DNA of 64,000 nucleotides from Cannabis sativa (taxonomy: Eukaryota; Streptophyta; Magnoliopsida; Rosales; Cannabaceae): positions 90,406,027 through 90,470,026 of the forward strand of contig NC_083602.1 in assembly GCF_029168945.1 (NCBI RefSeq), in the 5' to 3' direction. Positions within the stretch are counted from its first letter, which is position 1. Each line of letters starts with the position of its first letter. The notes under the pieces were generated by a model. That model made no database searches. It was given only the letters and a program-made list of their open reading frames with translations, and was not told the origin of the DNA. The translations under genes were made by a program, and so were the position numbers. Below are positions 19,875 through 33,108 of the stretch, piece after piece.

Positions 19875-22725
19875 TTAGTTGCGCCTATATATGAAGTCCT
19901 CATTGGTATATAAGTCCAATGGGCGCCCATGAGTATGTTGTATTGGCCTAGCATTAGTATCCGAACCCTGCCAAAATTATAACCATAATTACAATATTAA
20001 TTATATATATATATATTACAAAATCAAAATAAAAAAATTGAACAAAAATAAAAAATTAAAAAATGGTATATAAAGTAATCCTTTATTTTTCTTAATAAAT
20101 AATAGAATTATAATCAATTAAAGTAATAATCTACCATCCAATCAGGATATCGAGATACTATCGAAATTAAAATTAGAAAGAAGACAAGTGAAATAATCAA
20201 CACATAAGATATGGTTAGAATTTATTATTTTGCACTTTAATTTTAATTGAAAGACAATTAAATTAAGAAATATTAAAGAATATTTTAAGATGTCAAACAC
20301 GTAAGTAAATAAATAAATAATATAAAAAACTGCTAACTAATTATAAAATGTTATATCAGTAGGGTGTTATATACTTTACAGTGTTAAATATCCTTTTTAT
20401 TTTTTTTAATAATAACCTAAGTTCGAATTAAAAAATACTTTTACTTTTGTTATATTTCTAATGATTTATAATTTTATATAAGAAGAAAAAACCAAGAGGA
20501 TTTGTTTAGCTAAAAACCCAACAAAACCCCATGTTTATAAACCACTTTGATGCAAATTTAAAATAGTCTTACTAATTAATTAAGGTTTAATAATACACAT
20601 AACATGAGAGTTTAGTATTGAGTTAAAAAATTATAAATTAATATGAGTCTTAATTATTAATTAATAACTTACATCATTGACAGCAACATGGAGCAAGCTT
20701 ACTTGTCCTCTTGCAACAGTCCTTACCTGAATTAACAATTTTAATGATATTATCATAAATAAATAATTAAGAAAGTATGTGAAAAATTAATTAAAACAAC
20801 TATAATAATTAAATTAAAACTAATTAATTAAGAACTAAGTATTACTAATTACCTCTCTTACAACGAGCCAAATAACATTTTGAGTGCAAGGAGGAACAGT
20901 GAGCGAACCAACGTATTTATAATAACGACGGCTCCCAAATTTGATTAGGGTTGGATCAACTCTCCCAACAAATCTTTCTTGATATGTTCGATTCGAAACC
21001 GCATGCATCAAATGACCCTCCATCTAAAAAAAATAGGTTAAATAATTAAATTAATAATATTTGAGCGTATATCTAACGTTACTCTTAATATTTTTATTAT
21101 CAACTTACTGATGTTAAAAATGAATCAGCAGCTCCGATCTGATACATAATTCCAATAACTGCGAGTTGTCCAGTTAGGCTTTGGTGAACCAAGTGAAGCT
21201 CGAGATCATATCTTCTTCCATTTATAGTGTGTTCGGAGGGTGAGTGCCAATGAATTTGTTGCAAGAAATATTGAGTTCTATTTAGTTCTACAAATCCAGC
21301 TGTGTTTGAAGTCCATTTCAACTGCACCCACACAACAACAATAATAATAATAATAAAGTCACTTTGAATCTTTTGATCATGATGCTTAACATTTATAATA
21401 AAGAGTTCCTTTATTAGAATTTAAGAGACATAATAATGGAAAGTTTGACTACTTATGTGTTACATATAAATACAATATAAGGTTAGAAAATGACATATAT
21501 AGCTTGCCTAATATATCTACATCACTTTCTTTTACTTTCCTTGTCAATTATATATGGTATTATATTTTATTTTTTAAAAAAAAAAATTGAATAAATTTTT
21601 GTGTCAAAAATAAAATTCAATTAATTGCATTTGCATGACACATGCAACTAGTAACTATTTTGAATGTTTTTGAGCACTATATAAATTATCTTATATCTAT
21701 AATATACACTTTTTTGACTAAGAAAAATTTAATCGTATTTTTTAAACTAGTATTTAAAATTTGAGCCCGAGTGAATTTTAGGAGCGAGCCTAAGCTGTCT
21801 TAGCCGCCAACTCTATATTTAAAGACCAACTAATCAACAAATTAGGCGGACTAAGACAGATTAGACTTGCGCTTAGAATTTAGTGAGACTAAAAACTCAA
21901 TTGAGGCGGATTTTTAAATTGATAGTAACTGACCATCATATCATGACCTCTGTTTCGAAGGGTGGCATTGGAAGGTGTGTAACGAGTCTTAAGCCTGCCA
22001 AGAGAAGTGACAAGCCTAACTCTTTGGTCCAAAAGCTCAATTGGAGATTGCATTGTGCCATTGTTGCACATTCTCCACTCTGGTCGAATCATTCCCCATC
22101 TTGTTGGTCCTCTCACGCTCCATGATTCATAAGCAAACTCCCTTGTATCCTCTATTCATATCAAATATTTACATTACTTCTAATTACATCATTAGTACAA
22201 GCAGGCCGGCCCTGACTTTTAGTGGGCCATAGAAAAAAAAATTATTTTGGACCCTTATTTAGGAAAAAATATGGTATTTTTCAAAATCAGTAAAAAAATT
22301 GGTATAATTTTAAAAGGTAAATATTTTTTTTGGGCCCCTGGGATAGGTAGGCCCTAGGCACAGGCCTACCCCGCCTATGCCCAGGACCGAGCCTGAGTAC
22401 AAGCAGGGCTGACTCTAAAATTTAATAGATCATAGTAAAAAAAAATATTTTTACTTTTATTTCGAAAAAATATAATATTTTTAAAATTAATAAAATAATT
22501 ATAATTTAAATCTTGGAATTAAGTAGACCTTAAGTAGAGATGTAATATGAAATCATACTAATGACGATATAATATGTTAAAAGACATTAAATCACTATTA
22601 GCGTCTTTTAACATTTCTCAAAGATTTAACTTACCGACTTCCTGAGAAGTAGTTGGAGTTGTAGTGAAATAAAAGAATAAGAAGCAAAACAAGACTACTT
22701 TGCTCATAACAATCTTATTCTCCAT
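19875..22725 (-). CDS. Alpha-carbonic anhydrase, six exons, secreted
   Basis: Catalyses reversible hydration of CO2 to bicarbonate, probably in the secretory pathway or apoplast. Exons on the minus strand: 22725-22635, 22151-21934, 21321-21109, 21023-20853, 20726-20673 and 19967-19875. All junctions are GT..AG and in phase, giving 279 residues, a normal length. Residues 1-28 form a hydrophobic signal peptide. The core QSPIEL motif is at about 65-70. QIHWHSPSEH and ELHLVH supply the three zinc-ligand histidines (about H127, H129, H146). GSLTVPPCTQNVIW is at about 213-226, whose Cys can pair with Cys59 in MCNNG. The NARPIQ motif is in the last exon. The protein resembles plant nectarin-3/ACA-type enzymes; the exact paralogue is not determined. 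A hAT element lies in intron 1. No disabling change seen. Confidence 0.92.
22202..22395. mobile_element. hAT-type MITE in carbonic anhydrase intron 1
   Basis: The ends CAGGCCGGCCCTG and GGACCGAGCCTG are terminal inverted repeats. They are flanked by a perfect 8-bp target-site duplication AGTACAAG (22194-22201 and 22396-22403), as expected for hAT elements. A degenerate, apparently older relative begins directly after, at 22404. It is related to 57963-58151. Confidence 0.8.
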
Positions 22726-22837
22726 TTCTAAAGCTTCAAGCAAATTAAGGTTGATGGAGGTGATGATCTATGAACAAAAGAGAGAGTTTGTGTTTTTGTT
22801 TTGATGGTTGGGTTTAATTAGTATGTTTGGCTGTTCA

Positions 22838-22845
22838 TTTATATA
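22838..22845 (-). promoter_or_regulatory. TATA box of the carbonic anhydrase gene
   Basis: TATATAAA on the minus strand about 113 bp upstream of the ATG, a usual plant TATA-to-ATG distance. Confidence 0.5.
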
Positions 22846-25800
22846 GAGGTATATATATAGGTATAGAAAATGACACGTAAGCTTGATAATGACATGGAAT
22901 TGTATTGATGAGCCACTTGGCGATTTTCATTAGTACATATGGTCCTATTATATTAGATCACAAATCTTAATCAAAAATAATAATAATTCTTCATTTCTTT
23001 TTTATAAAAAATGGAATGATTTGGATTTTGGAAATTTCCCACACAGTTTCTATACTTCTGTTCATATTTTGTGTATATGATTATTATTTTTATTAGTTTG
23101 TCCATTTAGAGTAATGAAGGTACAATACTCTTGTATTGTATAAGTAATTATGGGAAATTTGAGGCACACATTTTAGTTTATTTTCTTACTCTTAAAATTA
23201 TGGTGTAATTATTTTGGTGGTAAAAATATTTCATTTTATGTATAGTTAATATTATACCACGTGAATGAAATGTAAAAGTATTGAGTTATGTATAAAAACA
23301 TAGGTTACTTAATTTATTACTAATTATTTTTGAGATGGAATTTCGTGATACTTGTCATAGTATCAGAGTTTCATTTCGATCCATACACCTATCTAGATAG
23401 TTAGCCAACACTATGAGATAGGAATAAAGTGATTCAAGATTAGTGAGTAAAAATAACCAATTAAAAATATGTTTTTATATATATATATCATTTTTAAAAT
23501 TTTCCCATAAAATAGCTATTTTTAAAAAAATTATATTTTTACACAAATTTTGTATAAAAATTCATAAAATTTGTAATTTTCTTATAATATTGTAATTAAA
23601 TGACTACAAGAATTTTTAAAAATTTAACAAATTTGCCAAAAAATAAAATATACATAATTAGAATTTTAGTACCACAAAGTAATTTACATAACTATTTAAG
23701 TTTCAAATATCTTTATAAGTTTATAACATTCGAATTACATTATTGAAAGAAAAATTTTACATAATTTTGAGCAAAATTTATAAAAAAGATTACAAAAATA
23801 TTTTAATATGTAATTTTTTTTTATATATATTTTTACCTAGATTATCACAACTAGCTCATTGTAATTTATTAATTATATATGTAGAAATAAATAATAAATT
23901 ATAATATAATAATAATAATAATTATAATAAACGAAATTGTTAGTGAAAAAGAAAAGAACAAATTAAGACATGTCGACGTGAACAAGAAGAATCATAATAA
24001 CCACAAGAATTTCACCAAGTATAAATTTTAATTAATTAACCTCATATAATTAATGCAAAAAAAAACATATGTAAGAGACATTAATTAATTTATTTCTTGT
24101 TATTAATTATGTATGTATACAACTCGTACACGAAAACAATAATAAAAGAGAATAGAATAATTAATGAAAAGAGAGGAAATTAGTCAAAAGACATTAAAAA
24201 GAGAATGTATATAATAATAAAAATGCATTTAAAGGATTGTTGAAAATGATGTGTTGCTATATATGCATCCAATTAATTACAAATTTTCATGCAAGGTTAA
24301 AGTCTTTTGAAAAAAATAGCTAATATTTATATATAATAGACAAGATGTATTATATTCTTAGGTTAAAGTACCAAATTATATCCCTTGAATTTTACAGATG
24401 GTTTAAATTTTTTTTAAATTATTGAGATTATTGAATTTAAAGATTTCTGTATGATTTTATATTCAATTTTACTAACGTAATGATTATGTACCAATTATAG
24501 TGCCCTCTAAATTTTGATATGTACATCAAATCGTGCCTCCCGAATTATGAACCAAATCGTGTCTATGACTTGAACTTTCATCCACGTTAAACTTTCATTA
24601 GTAAAATTAGACGAAATTTTTTAAATTTAATAATTTGAGAGGACATGATCAGTGAGATTCAAATAATGAATCTGGGCCGAACGAAAGTCTATTTTTCACC
24701 AATTTTTTTAATATACAATAATATTTAATTCGTTTTTTAAGCTTGTATATAAATTAGTATAATTATACAAGTAAATTTTTTGTGCCTCTTTTTACCACAA
24801 AATAAATTTTACTATTGTTCATTTTTCTGAACTTTAATTACCATAAAATAATTAAGTAATTGAAATGAGCTCTCAATAATAGTGAGTTTGGGTTTTATTT
24901 TTTATCTTTAATTTTATTATTGGGCTTATTATAGTAAATAAGTATTTTTTTAATAGCTAAAATTTAATTATCTTAACTTTATTTATATAACTTATATATA
25001 TATTAAAATAAAAATTCTAAAAGCTTAGAGGGTAATGTAGTGGCCACTCCACAAACAATAAAATATTCTACTTTTGAGTATGATTTAGTACATATTAAAA
25101 TTCAAAATTAAAAATATTAATTATCAACCCTTATTCATTATTAATAAACACATCAATTTCTTTTATTGATTTATTAATTTTTGTTGTTGAGAAAATATAT
25201 CAAAATATTATTATTTGAAGCAAATTTCTTCCATTTTGATACGGACTTGTAGATATCAGAATGACCATTCAAACGTACGGAGCCAAAAATCATTAATTAT
25301 TAATTATACCCTATTTGTATATATATATATATAAATTCTTTTTTAAAAAAATTCACCATTAATTATTATTATTATTTGAAGAGGACAACATTAATTTATT
25401 TGGTCCATGTATATATATCACAATTTAATTTAGCGTGTCTATTAATTATTTACTTTCCAAATTAATATGTATATATATAATCAGATCTCTTAAAGTAGTA
25501 ATAAATAATGATAATAATAATAATAATAATAATAATCAGATGAACTCTGATCATCAAAAAATTTATAATTAATAATTAATCAGATTAAATATAGTTGGCT
25601 GTTTAGTTGGATTCTGTACACTTCTTTTCTATCTCCTCTGTCTCATTTCTAATTTCCACAAATTTTTTAAATTTTTATTAAGTAAAAATAATAAAACTAA
25701 AAGCTAATTTTTGAACAGATTTAATCTTCATTAAGTAGAGCAATTGCTTAACATAACAAACAATAAATTAGCCGAAAGAAAATCTTTCATAACCACACGA

Positions 25801-26185
25801 TCAACTAACCATCGAGAATTTTTGACAACATATATACAATTCAATTCGCAAATCGCTTGAGAAAAATTAAAAAAACATTAACTTAAACGCAAAACATATA
25901 AAAATTGTGCTTCAGATAGCTTCTATCACCACAAAATTATTCGTTTCAATCACAGTAAACATAAAATAATAGAGTTTCAACGTAACTTCTCTCTCTTTGA
26001 TACTCATAGCTAATTAGGCTAAGAAAAAAATCATACTTTAATTACATCAAACTCAAATATTAAAATACTAACTGATTATATATTAAAAAGAATTTTTGAA
26101 AATATATATAAGTATATTATATATTAATATATGTTGAAATCAAACTTAGTCAATGCAAGTTCAATATAGTAACAAATATTGAGAT
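22846..26185. other. AT-rich intergenic region, no gene seen
   Basis: No convincing ORF or element termini. It holds short ATA/TAA microsatellites (for example 23907-23930 and 25508-25537) and stretches that look like decayed repeats. Confidence 0.6.
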
Positions 26186-26188
26186 TAA

Positions 26189-26600
26189 GGGTGTGTTTGG
26201 AAGTAACTGTGTAATTACTAGGTAGGGTAATTATTAGGGTAGTAATTACACAGCTTAGTAATTACACTATATTTTAAATGCAAGGTGTGTTTGGATATGA
26301 GGTGGTAATTACATATGAATTTCTAATATCTTGTTTGGCAAAATAGTTAGTAATTACATAGGAAAATAATATTTTTTTAATAGCTAATGTTTAATATGAA
26401 AAGTTTTTAGTAATTACACAGTGTAATTATATTCAATTCTCATGGGGGCCATGAGAATTGGAGAGTGTAATTGGAACCGCTCAATTACTTCCAATTACAC
26501 AGTTACAGTGTAATTACATGGTCAGACAAACATGCCAAATTGTGTAATTACCTCCAATTACACACAAATCTAATTACATTGTGAATTTCCAAACGCACCC
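26189..26600. mobile_element. Tourist-like (PIF/Harbinger) MITE
   Basis: Ends GGGTGTGTTTGGAA and TTCCAAACGCACCC form terminal inverted repeats flanked by the trinucleotide TAA on both sides (26186-26188, 26601-26603). The interior is rich in the short inverted motif GTAATTAC. Length 412 bp, no coding capacity. Confidence 0.75.
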
Positions 26601-26947
26601 TAAGTAAAACTTTATACTAATTAGTTACATTCAAATTTTCTTTTAATAAATTATTAAAAAAAATATTCTTTTAATAATTTAAAAATAGAGTATTTACTGA
26701 CAAGATTAGACGAAAATTATACTCAAAATTCTAGCTTGAGCTACCTTCCTAACTTCTAAGCTCAATTTACTAGGAGAGACATAAGCCAAATCAAATATAC
26801 ATCTATTTCTGCTTTTCCATATAAATGGCAGCAACAAAAACTGTATTTATTATACGATTTTGGAAGTCAAGAGGACCCCGTAAGCACCATTGACGGACGT
26901 TAAAGATATCTTTCAGTCACTTCACATATCCCATCCATCTGCCAATT

Positions 26948-27289
26948 TCAGCAAAAGGCTTTCTTGGAGTAAACACAATTAATGAAGAGGTGATTATGTG
27001 TTTCCATATCAGAATTGCACACTGGGCAAAGATCCGAGGAGAGGCTCATGAATTTGCATAAAAGATCACGAGTAAGGAGTTGATGATTGTAAACCTGCCA
27101 TAAGATGAATCTATGTTTTGGAATAATAAGTTTATTCCAATTAACTCCACTATACTTCGCATCATGAGCTTCAATAAGCGAGTTACATAAACGTATAGCA
27201 TAAAATTTACCTCCCTTTTCAGCTTGAAACAAGGATGTCTCGTTAATACTCATTCGAAGTTTCAAGAGTTTTTTGAAGTACCAACTCAT
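26948..27289 (-). pseudogene. LINE zf-RVT (zinc-binding RT C-terminus) fragment
   Basis: Contains WNKLIIPKHRFILWQVYN, then a CPVCNSDMETHNHLFINC Cys/His cluster characteristic of the zf-RVT domain at the end of plant LINE ORF2. The frame is lost just after SKKAF, and sequence reading on to WMGYVK is in another frame. The N-terminal continuation lies across the inserted LTR element at 31302. Confidence 0.8.
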
Positions 27290-28033
27290 TGTTAGAGATT
27301 TTATAACAATGGAAGAAAATCAAGATATTACAACTCTATTGTAAAATAATACAAGGACTAAAATAAGAGATTGATTAAATATATGTTACAATACATATAT
27401 ATATACACTATATATATTACATATATATATATATATGAAAGGTAGAAGAAGAAAAGACTACACAATATTATATAACACACATATATATAATATGAAGAAA
27501 TATATATATATATATACTCACTCACAACCTTGAGTGTAGATTAGTGGGGATCACCATGACTTGAACAATGTATTACACATTTGTCCAAAAGCTTATTTCC
27601 CCCTATCTCTAAGCACTAAGGGAACTCTCTAGGAAATAGCTTTGGGAATTATCAAGCCTTTTAGGGTTTTCTAGCAATGTGCTTTCTTGATAGAAAACTT
27701 GACATCTCTTACTCCCAAATGAGCACCATAGACCTCCTTTATATAGTGTTTAGGATATCACCATTTGAAATTCAAACTCATAACCCCTATAGATGTTATG
27801 GACTCAAATGTAACTCTTACACACACCATAACTCCTATAGCATTAAGAATTTCAAATAAAGGTGTGTAACATCTTTTACACTCTTAATGTTGGTGATAAT
27901 GGTGGAGGTTACTCATAGTAACAACTCCCCAAATGTTACAAAAAGATGACAACTAATATAGTCATATGTTACATATTATAAGTTTATTACACATATTTAA
28001 TCTATATATTATATTATTATAAATAATATAACA
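27290..28033 (-). repeat. LTR (3' LTR in element orientation)
   Basis: Starts TGTTAGAGATTTTATAACA, ends ATAATATAACA. Includes a duplicated 60-codon frame (also at 30945) that is repeat sequence, not a gene. Confidence 0.85.
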
Positions 28034-30567
28034 ATCCCCCACTAGATTAAATATTATCTCTTTAGTAATAAACTTGTAACATTTGTAACATTTATTTAAT
28101 CAATCAAAAATATTATATCAAAATATAACATTCCCCCACTTTGATTGACTAAATACACACTTTTAAGAAGTCTTGCTTAGGTGCATTAGGTAAAATGTCT
28201 TTCGACTTGAATTTTACCTTAGTGTAGTTACCACAAAGTTTGATGAAATTTTGGTTGCCGTAGCATTGAACCATTATTCCTTTAATACAAACCGGTGATA
28301 ACACACACACCCTCGCTAATGCTCACTTGAGACCGCATGTCTCGCTCTTGCAGATTAATGGCCATGTGCAAAATTCCAATTCATGGACTCTCTAGAGAAG
28401 ACTCCCAATTCTCATAAGAGGCGGCACCACCTCTAGCCCATATAGGTGGAGTTTTAGTGTCTCACCACTCTTTAGACACTTCTTAAGCTTAAGTGAGTTT
28501 TCTTAAGCTTAAGCTCCATTAAAAAACCTTTCGGTTTTAACCCTCAATTTTCACCACATGTACTCATTCATAGATGAGACAATTGAGTACCATATTCACT
28601 CTATTGACTTGTTATTACCTATTGAACTTAAGACTAGATGTTTACTAGTGTTAAGATAGGTTACCATCAATGAGCAAAACACTAAGGGAGTTTAGGTCCC
28701 ATCCCTCGAAAATTCATGTTTTAATCTTGTACGGAGATTAAGCGATTTGTTATAACCTCTCACTATTGATTCCATGTGAATCATGCATGCCAAAATATAG
28801 TGTTCACTTTGCGACCACTTTTCTCCTTAAGTACTTAAGCTTTGAAAATTCAATCATAAAAGATTAATTTTCACACAACTCAAATTCTCAATAATTTCGA
28901 TACCAAACATATCAAAATTAAACACTAATTTAGACACCAAACATGTCTAAATTATACTTTATTTTAAGACACCAAGCATGTCTTAAACTTTTTACATTGG
29001 AGTATCACCCCCACACTTTCACATTTCACTATCAAGATAATATCTTGATTTTAAAATATAGAAGACCACTTTGTCTCTATAACTCTTTTAATTAATTTCC
29101 TTCTTGAAATTATTTTCACTTAACTTTGACACCAAAATATGTCAAAATTTTACATATACACATAGCCAAATTTGATTTAGAATTTGAATTCAAAATCAAA
29201 TAAATTAATCAATAACGTCTCAACACATTTTGATTAAATTTGTGGCTCACCCCCACATTTTTACCATAAAGTGTATATAAAATATCACTTTTGTGTATTT
29301 TCCTCTTCAAATGACTCTTTAAGGCCACTTTAAAAATACCATTTGACATTTTTAGTTTTCTCAACAAAACTAAAATATCAAACTCACATTACTACTCATA
29401 AAATAATGTGATTATTTTTACTCATAATTTTAAGGTTATCTCCTTATTGAGATTAGCCCAAAATTATACCAAAGTTAACAAAATTCTCATCAATTTTGTT
29501 CACAACTTTGATCATTTAAGATTCAAAATTGCTTCTCCAATTTTGTTATCTTTTCACTATTTTTGAATCCACATTGATTCATTTACTTTTGAGTCCAAAA
29601 TTGCTCTTCCAATTTATGGCTCATTTCACAAGTTTGGGTTCACTTTTAATCCATTTATTCTTGCTTATGACAATGCAAGTCCAATAAAAGTGTAACTCTC
29701 ATAGTCCACTTTTTCTTATCTCAAATATGAGATGATTATCTCTTATAACCCAATAAAAGATGTAACTTCTCAAAAGCCATCTTTTATTATCTCATAAAGT
29801 GAGATGTTCACTACCAAATTGAAAAAGAATTTAAAATATTCTTTATTCACAAAATAGATGATAATAATTCTCACAATAATAATAAACACTATTTTATTAC
29901 TATCAACATTATTATCATGCTATGTAACTCATATGTTAATATAATATGTATGTTACTAATCAATATCTCATATGTAACATACACATAATATCAATATTAA
30001 ATTCACAATATATATGTTACATATCTCATATGTATATAATATATATACTATAATATACATATATATCATATACACATAATATATATTAATTACACAACTA
30101 TATATGTTACATACCTCACACATATATAACATATATACACTTTAATACACATTCATGATATATATTATATATAATATATGTATTATATATGCATGTCTCA
30201 TATAAATACATAGAAATAATTATTTCTACATATTTAATCTCACTAATATATATTATATCACATACTCTACATATATATAATATATATTACTCATATATAC
30301 ATGTTATATATTATATATCTCATATATATACATATAATAACATAATATAAAATTCAAATATCATATATATAATATGATATAAACACATGATCACATATAT
30401 ATGCCACATATATATATCAAATATATTACTATCATATAAAATAGTAAATCACATTATATTCACCATCATGCTCACCCATGAATGACTTTCACATTAAATC
30501 TCTTATCATTGTATTCTCACAATCTTGATTTATCATCTCTTCCATTGAAAAGGGATAAGCTTTTGAT

Positions 30568-31301
30568 TGTTAGAGATTTTATAACAATGGAAGAAAATCA
30601 AGATATTACAACTCTATTGTAAAATAATACAAGGACTAAAATAAGAGATTGATTAAATATATGTTACAATACATATATATATACACTATATATATTACAT
30701 ATATATATGAAAGGTAGAAGAAGAAAAGACTACACAATATTATATAACACACATATATATAATATGAAGAAATATATATATATACTCACTCACAACCTTG
30801 AGTGTAGATTAGTGGGGATCACCATGACTTGAACAATGTATTACACCTTTGTCCAAAAGCTTATTTCCCCCTATCTCTAAGCACTAAGGGAACTCTCTAG
30901 GAAATAGCTTTGGGAATTATCAAGCCTTTTAGGGTTTTCTAGCAATGTGCTTTCTTGATAGAAAACTTGACATCTCTTACTCCCAAATGAGCACCATAGA
31001 CCTCCTTTATATAGTGTTTAGGATATCACCATTTGAAATTCAAACTCATAACCCCTATAGATGTTATGGACTCAAATGTAACTCTTACACACACCATAAC
31101 TCCTATAGCATTAAGAATTTCAAATAAAGGTGTGTAACATCTTTTACACTCTTAATGTTGGTGATAATGGTGGAGGTTACTCATAGTAACAACTCCCCAA
31201 ATGTTACAAAAAGATGACAACTAATATAGTCATATGTTACATATTATAAGTTTATTACACATATTTAATCTATATATTATATTATTATAAATAATATAAC
31301 A
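30568..31301 (-). repeat. LTR (5' LTR in element orientation)
   Basis: Near-identical partner of 27290-28033. The high identity implies a fairly recent insertion. Confidence 0.85.
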
Positions 31302-32173
31302 CTCATGTCTTGTTTGATGGGTAGGCTCCATAAACATTGTTCCTTTAGATAAATTGAATTTATCCACTTCACCCAAAGATTTTCTGCTTGCTAGCAATGC
31401 CCCAAAGGAACTTGTCCATCAATGCTTTATTCCACTTTTTACCATCTCGAAAACCAACTACCCCAAACTTTTTGAGCAGACAAACCTTCTCCAAGGAAGT
31501 AAGATGGAGCTTGCTCTGGTTCCCTGCAGTCCCCCATAAAAATTCCTTACAGCTCCTATCAATGGCTGTTGTTATTTTATTTGGAAGAGTAAAGATACTC
31601 ATCCAAAAGTTTCTAACTCCGAGGAGAACCGAGTGAATCAATTGGACGCGTCCAGCAAATGAGCAGTTCCTACTAGCCCAACAGTTTAGATTCTTATTTA
31701 TCTTGTACAGGATCACTCCACAATCTTTAGTCTTCCATTTTGTTGGTCAGAGCTTAACCCCTAGTATTTGAGAGGGAATGAGCCTTCGTCTATTTTTGAC
31801 TAAGTCCAGCATCTGAGCTTTAGTTCCATCTTTTACTCCACCAAAGTAATTATGGGTCTTTGATTTATTCGCAAAGAGATTTGTTGCCTGTCAAAAGCTC
31901 AAAAATGTATCATTTAAGTGACTAATCGATTTGAGATTCTTCTTGCAAAATATGATAAGATCATCTGCAAAACACAGGTTAGTAAGCTTAAGATGTTTGC
32001 ATAAGGGGTGAAACTCGAACCCCTTTTTCCCTGTGAACTGGGCATGAGTCTGGTCAGGTACTCTATGATCAACACAAAGATGAGAGGGGACATAGGATCC
32101 CCTTGTCGGAGATCTTTCTCACCTTTGAACTTACCTTGAATCCTACCATTCATAAGAAGGTTGTAACTAGTTC
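31302..32173 (-). pseudogene. LINE reverse transcriptase, palm and downstream fragment
   Basis: Reads SYNLLMNGRIQGKF..KDLRQGDPMSPLIFVL, then after a frameshift the catalytic FADD motif (codons at 31960-31971). Further on comes a block with NCWASRNCSFAGRVQLI and LWGTAGN. Multiple frame changes make it non-functional. Confidence 0.85.
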
Positions 32174-33108
32174 TGTAGCATCCCCGCTTCAAGCTTCCAT
32201 TGGGCCCTTACACCCACAGAATGAATGGCTCTTATACACGAGTACGTCACTCTGACTGCTTCATGGACTAACGACTGACCCTACAGACCAACACAAGTAT
32301 TTCAAGCGTGCTTTGTCCTCACTCACACGCTTCCTAGGAAAACTTCCCAAGAGGTCACCCATCCTGAAATTACTCCAGGTCAAGCACGCTTAACCATGGA
32401 GTTCTTTTGTGATGGGCTACCAAAAAAGAAGATGCACCTTGTTGATATAGGTAGTACCAATCAATCCACTTAAGCCCTCTTTAACTGTGTAGTCTCATAC
32501 CTACACAGTCTCAGAATCATCCCACTTGACCTTCCCCAGGCGGTGTGGGATTGCACAGCTTACCCGGTATATCCCCTTACAGATCACGAGACTACTGACT
32601 TTCACAATCACTCCCTTACGAGGTCCGACGTCCTCGTCGATCACACTTTCGGCTAGGTCAAGACTTTGATACCATTTGTAACGTCCCCGTTTCAAGCCTC
32701 CATTGGGCCCTTACACCCAGAAATGAATGGCTCTTATACACGAGTACGTCACCTTGTCTGCTTCATGGACTGATGACTGAACCTACAGACCAACACGAGT
32801 GTTTCTAGCGTATTTTGTCCTCACTTGCACGCTTCCTGGAAAAAATTCCTAGGAGATCACCCATCCTAAAATTACTCCAGGTCAAGCACGCTTAACCATG
32901 GAGTTCTTTTGTGATGGGCTACCAAAAAAGAAGATGCACCTTGTTGATATAGGTAGTACCAATCAATTCATTTAAGCTCTCTTCAACTGTGTAGTCTCAT
33001 ACCTACACAGTCTCAGAATCATCCCACTTGACCTTCCCTAGGCAGTGTGGGATTGCACAACTTACCCGGTATATCCCTTTACGGATCACGGGACTATTGA
33101 CTGTCACA
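32174..33108 (-). mobile_element. Cassandra-type TRIM element, minus strand, inside LINE RT
   Basis: LTRs 32174-32606 and 32677-33108 flank a ~70-bp interior that has a degenerate primer-binding site (TGGTATCAAAG on the minus strand, 32663-32674) and no coding sequence. Each LTR carries a 5S rRNA-like segment (about 32334-32440 and 32833-32945), the hallmark of Cassandra. Target duplication AGTTC/GGTTC has one mismatch (32169-32173, 33109-33113). Removing the element rejoins the LINE protein as ..CLKGTSYNLLMNG. The LTRs have diverged more than in the two copies further right, so this is an older insertion. Confidence 0.88.

Larger units (their letters stand above)
27290..31301 (-). mobile_element. 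Non-autonomous LTR retrotransposon inside the LINE
   Basis: Two nearly identical LTRs, 27290-28033 (744 bp) and 30568-31301 (734 bp), differ mainly in the length of AT repeats. Both have TG..CA ends, and the element is flanked by a perfect 5-bp duplication CTCAT (27285-27289, 31302-31306). The purine-rich AGTGGGGGAT on the minus strand next to 28033 marks a polypurine tract, so the element points leftwards. The 2.5-kb interior has no gag or pol ORF. Tract 29990-30440 is almost pure TA-rich repeat. Superfamily probably copia (inference). Confidence 0.85.

Noticed and set aside
21883..22232. Plus-strand frames at 21883 and 22041
   Set aside because: Shadows of carbonic anhydrase exon 2 on the minus strand.
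27677..27859. Identical 60-codon ORFs at 27677 and 30945
   Set aside because: Also LTR copies; no ATG-dependent conservation or domain evidence.
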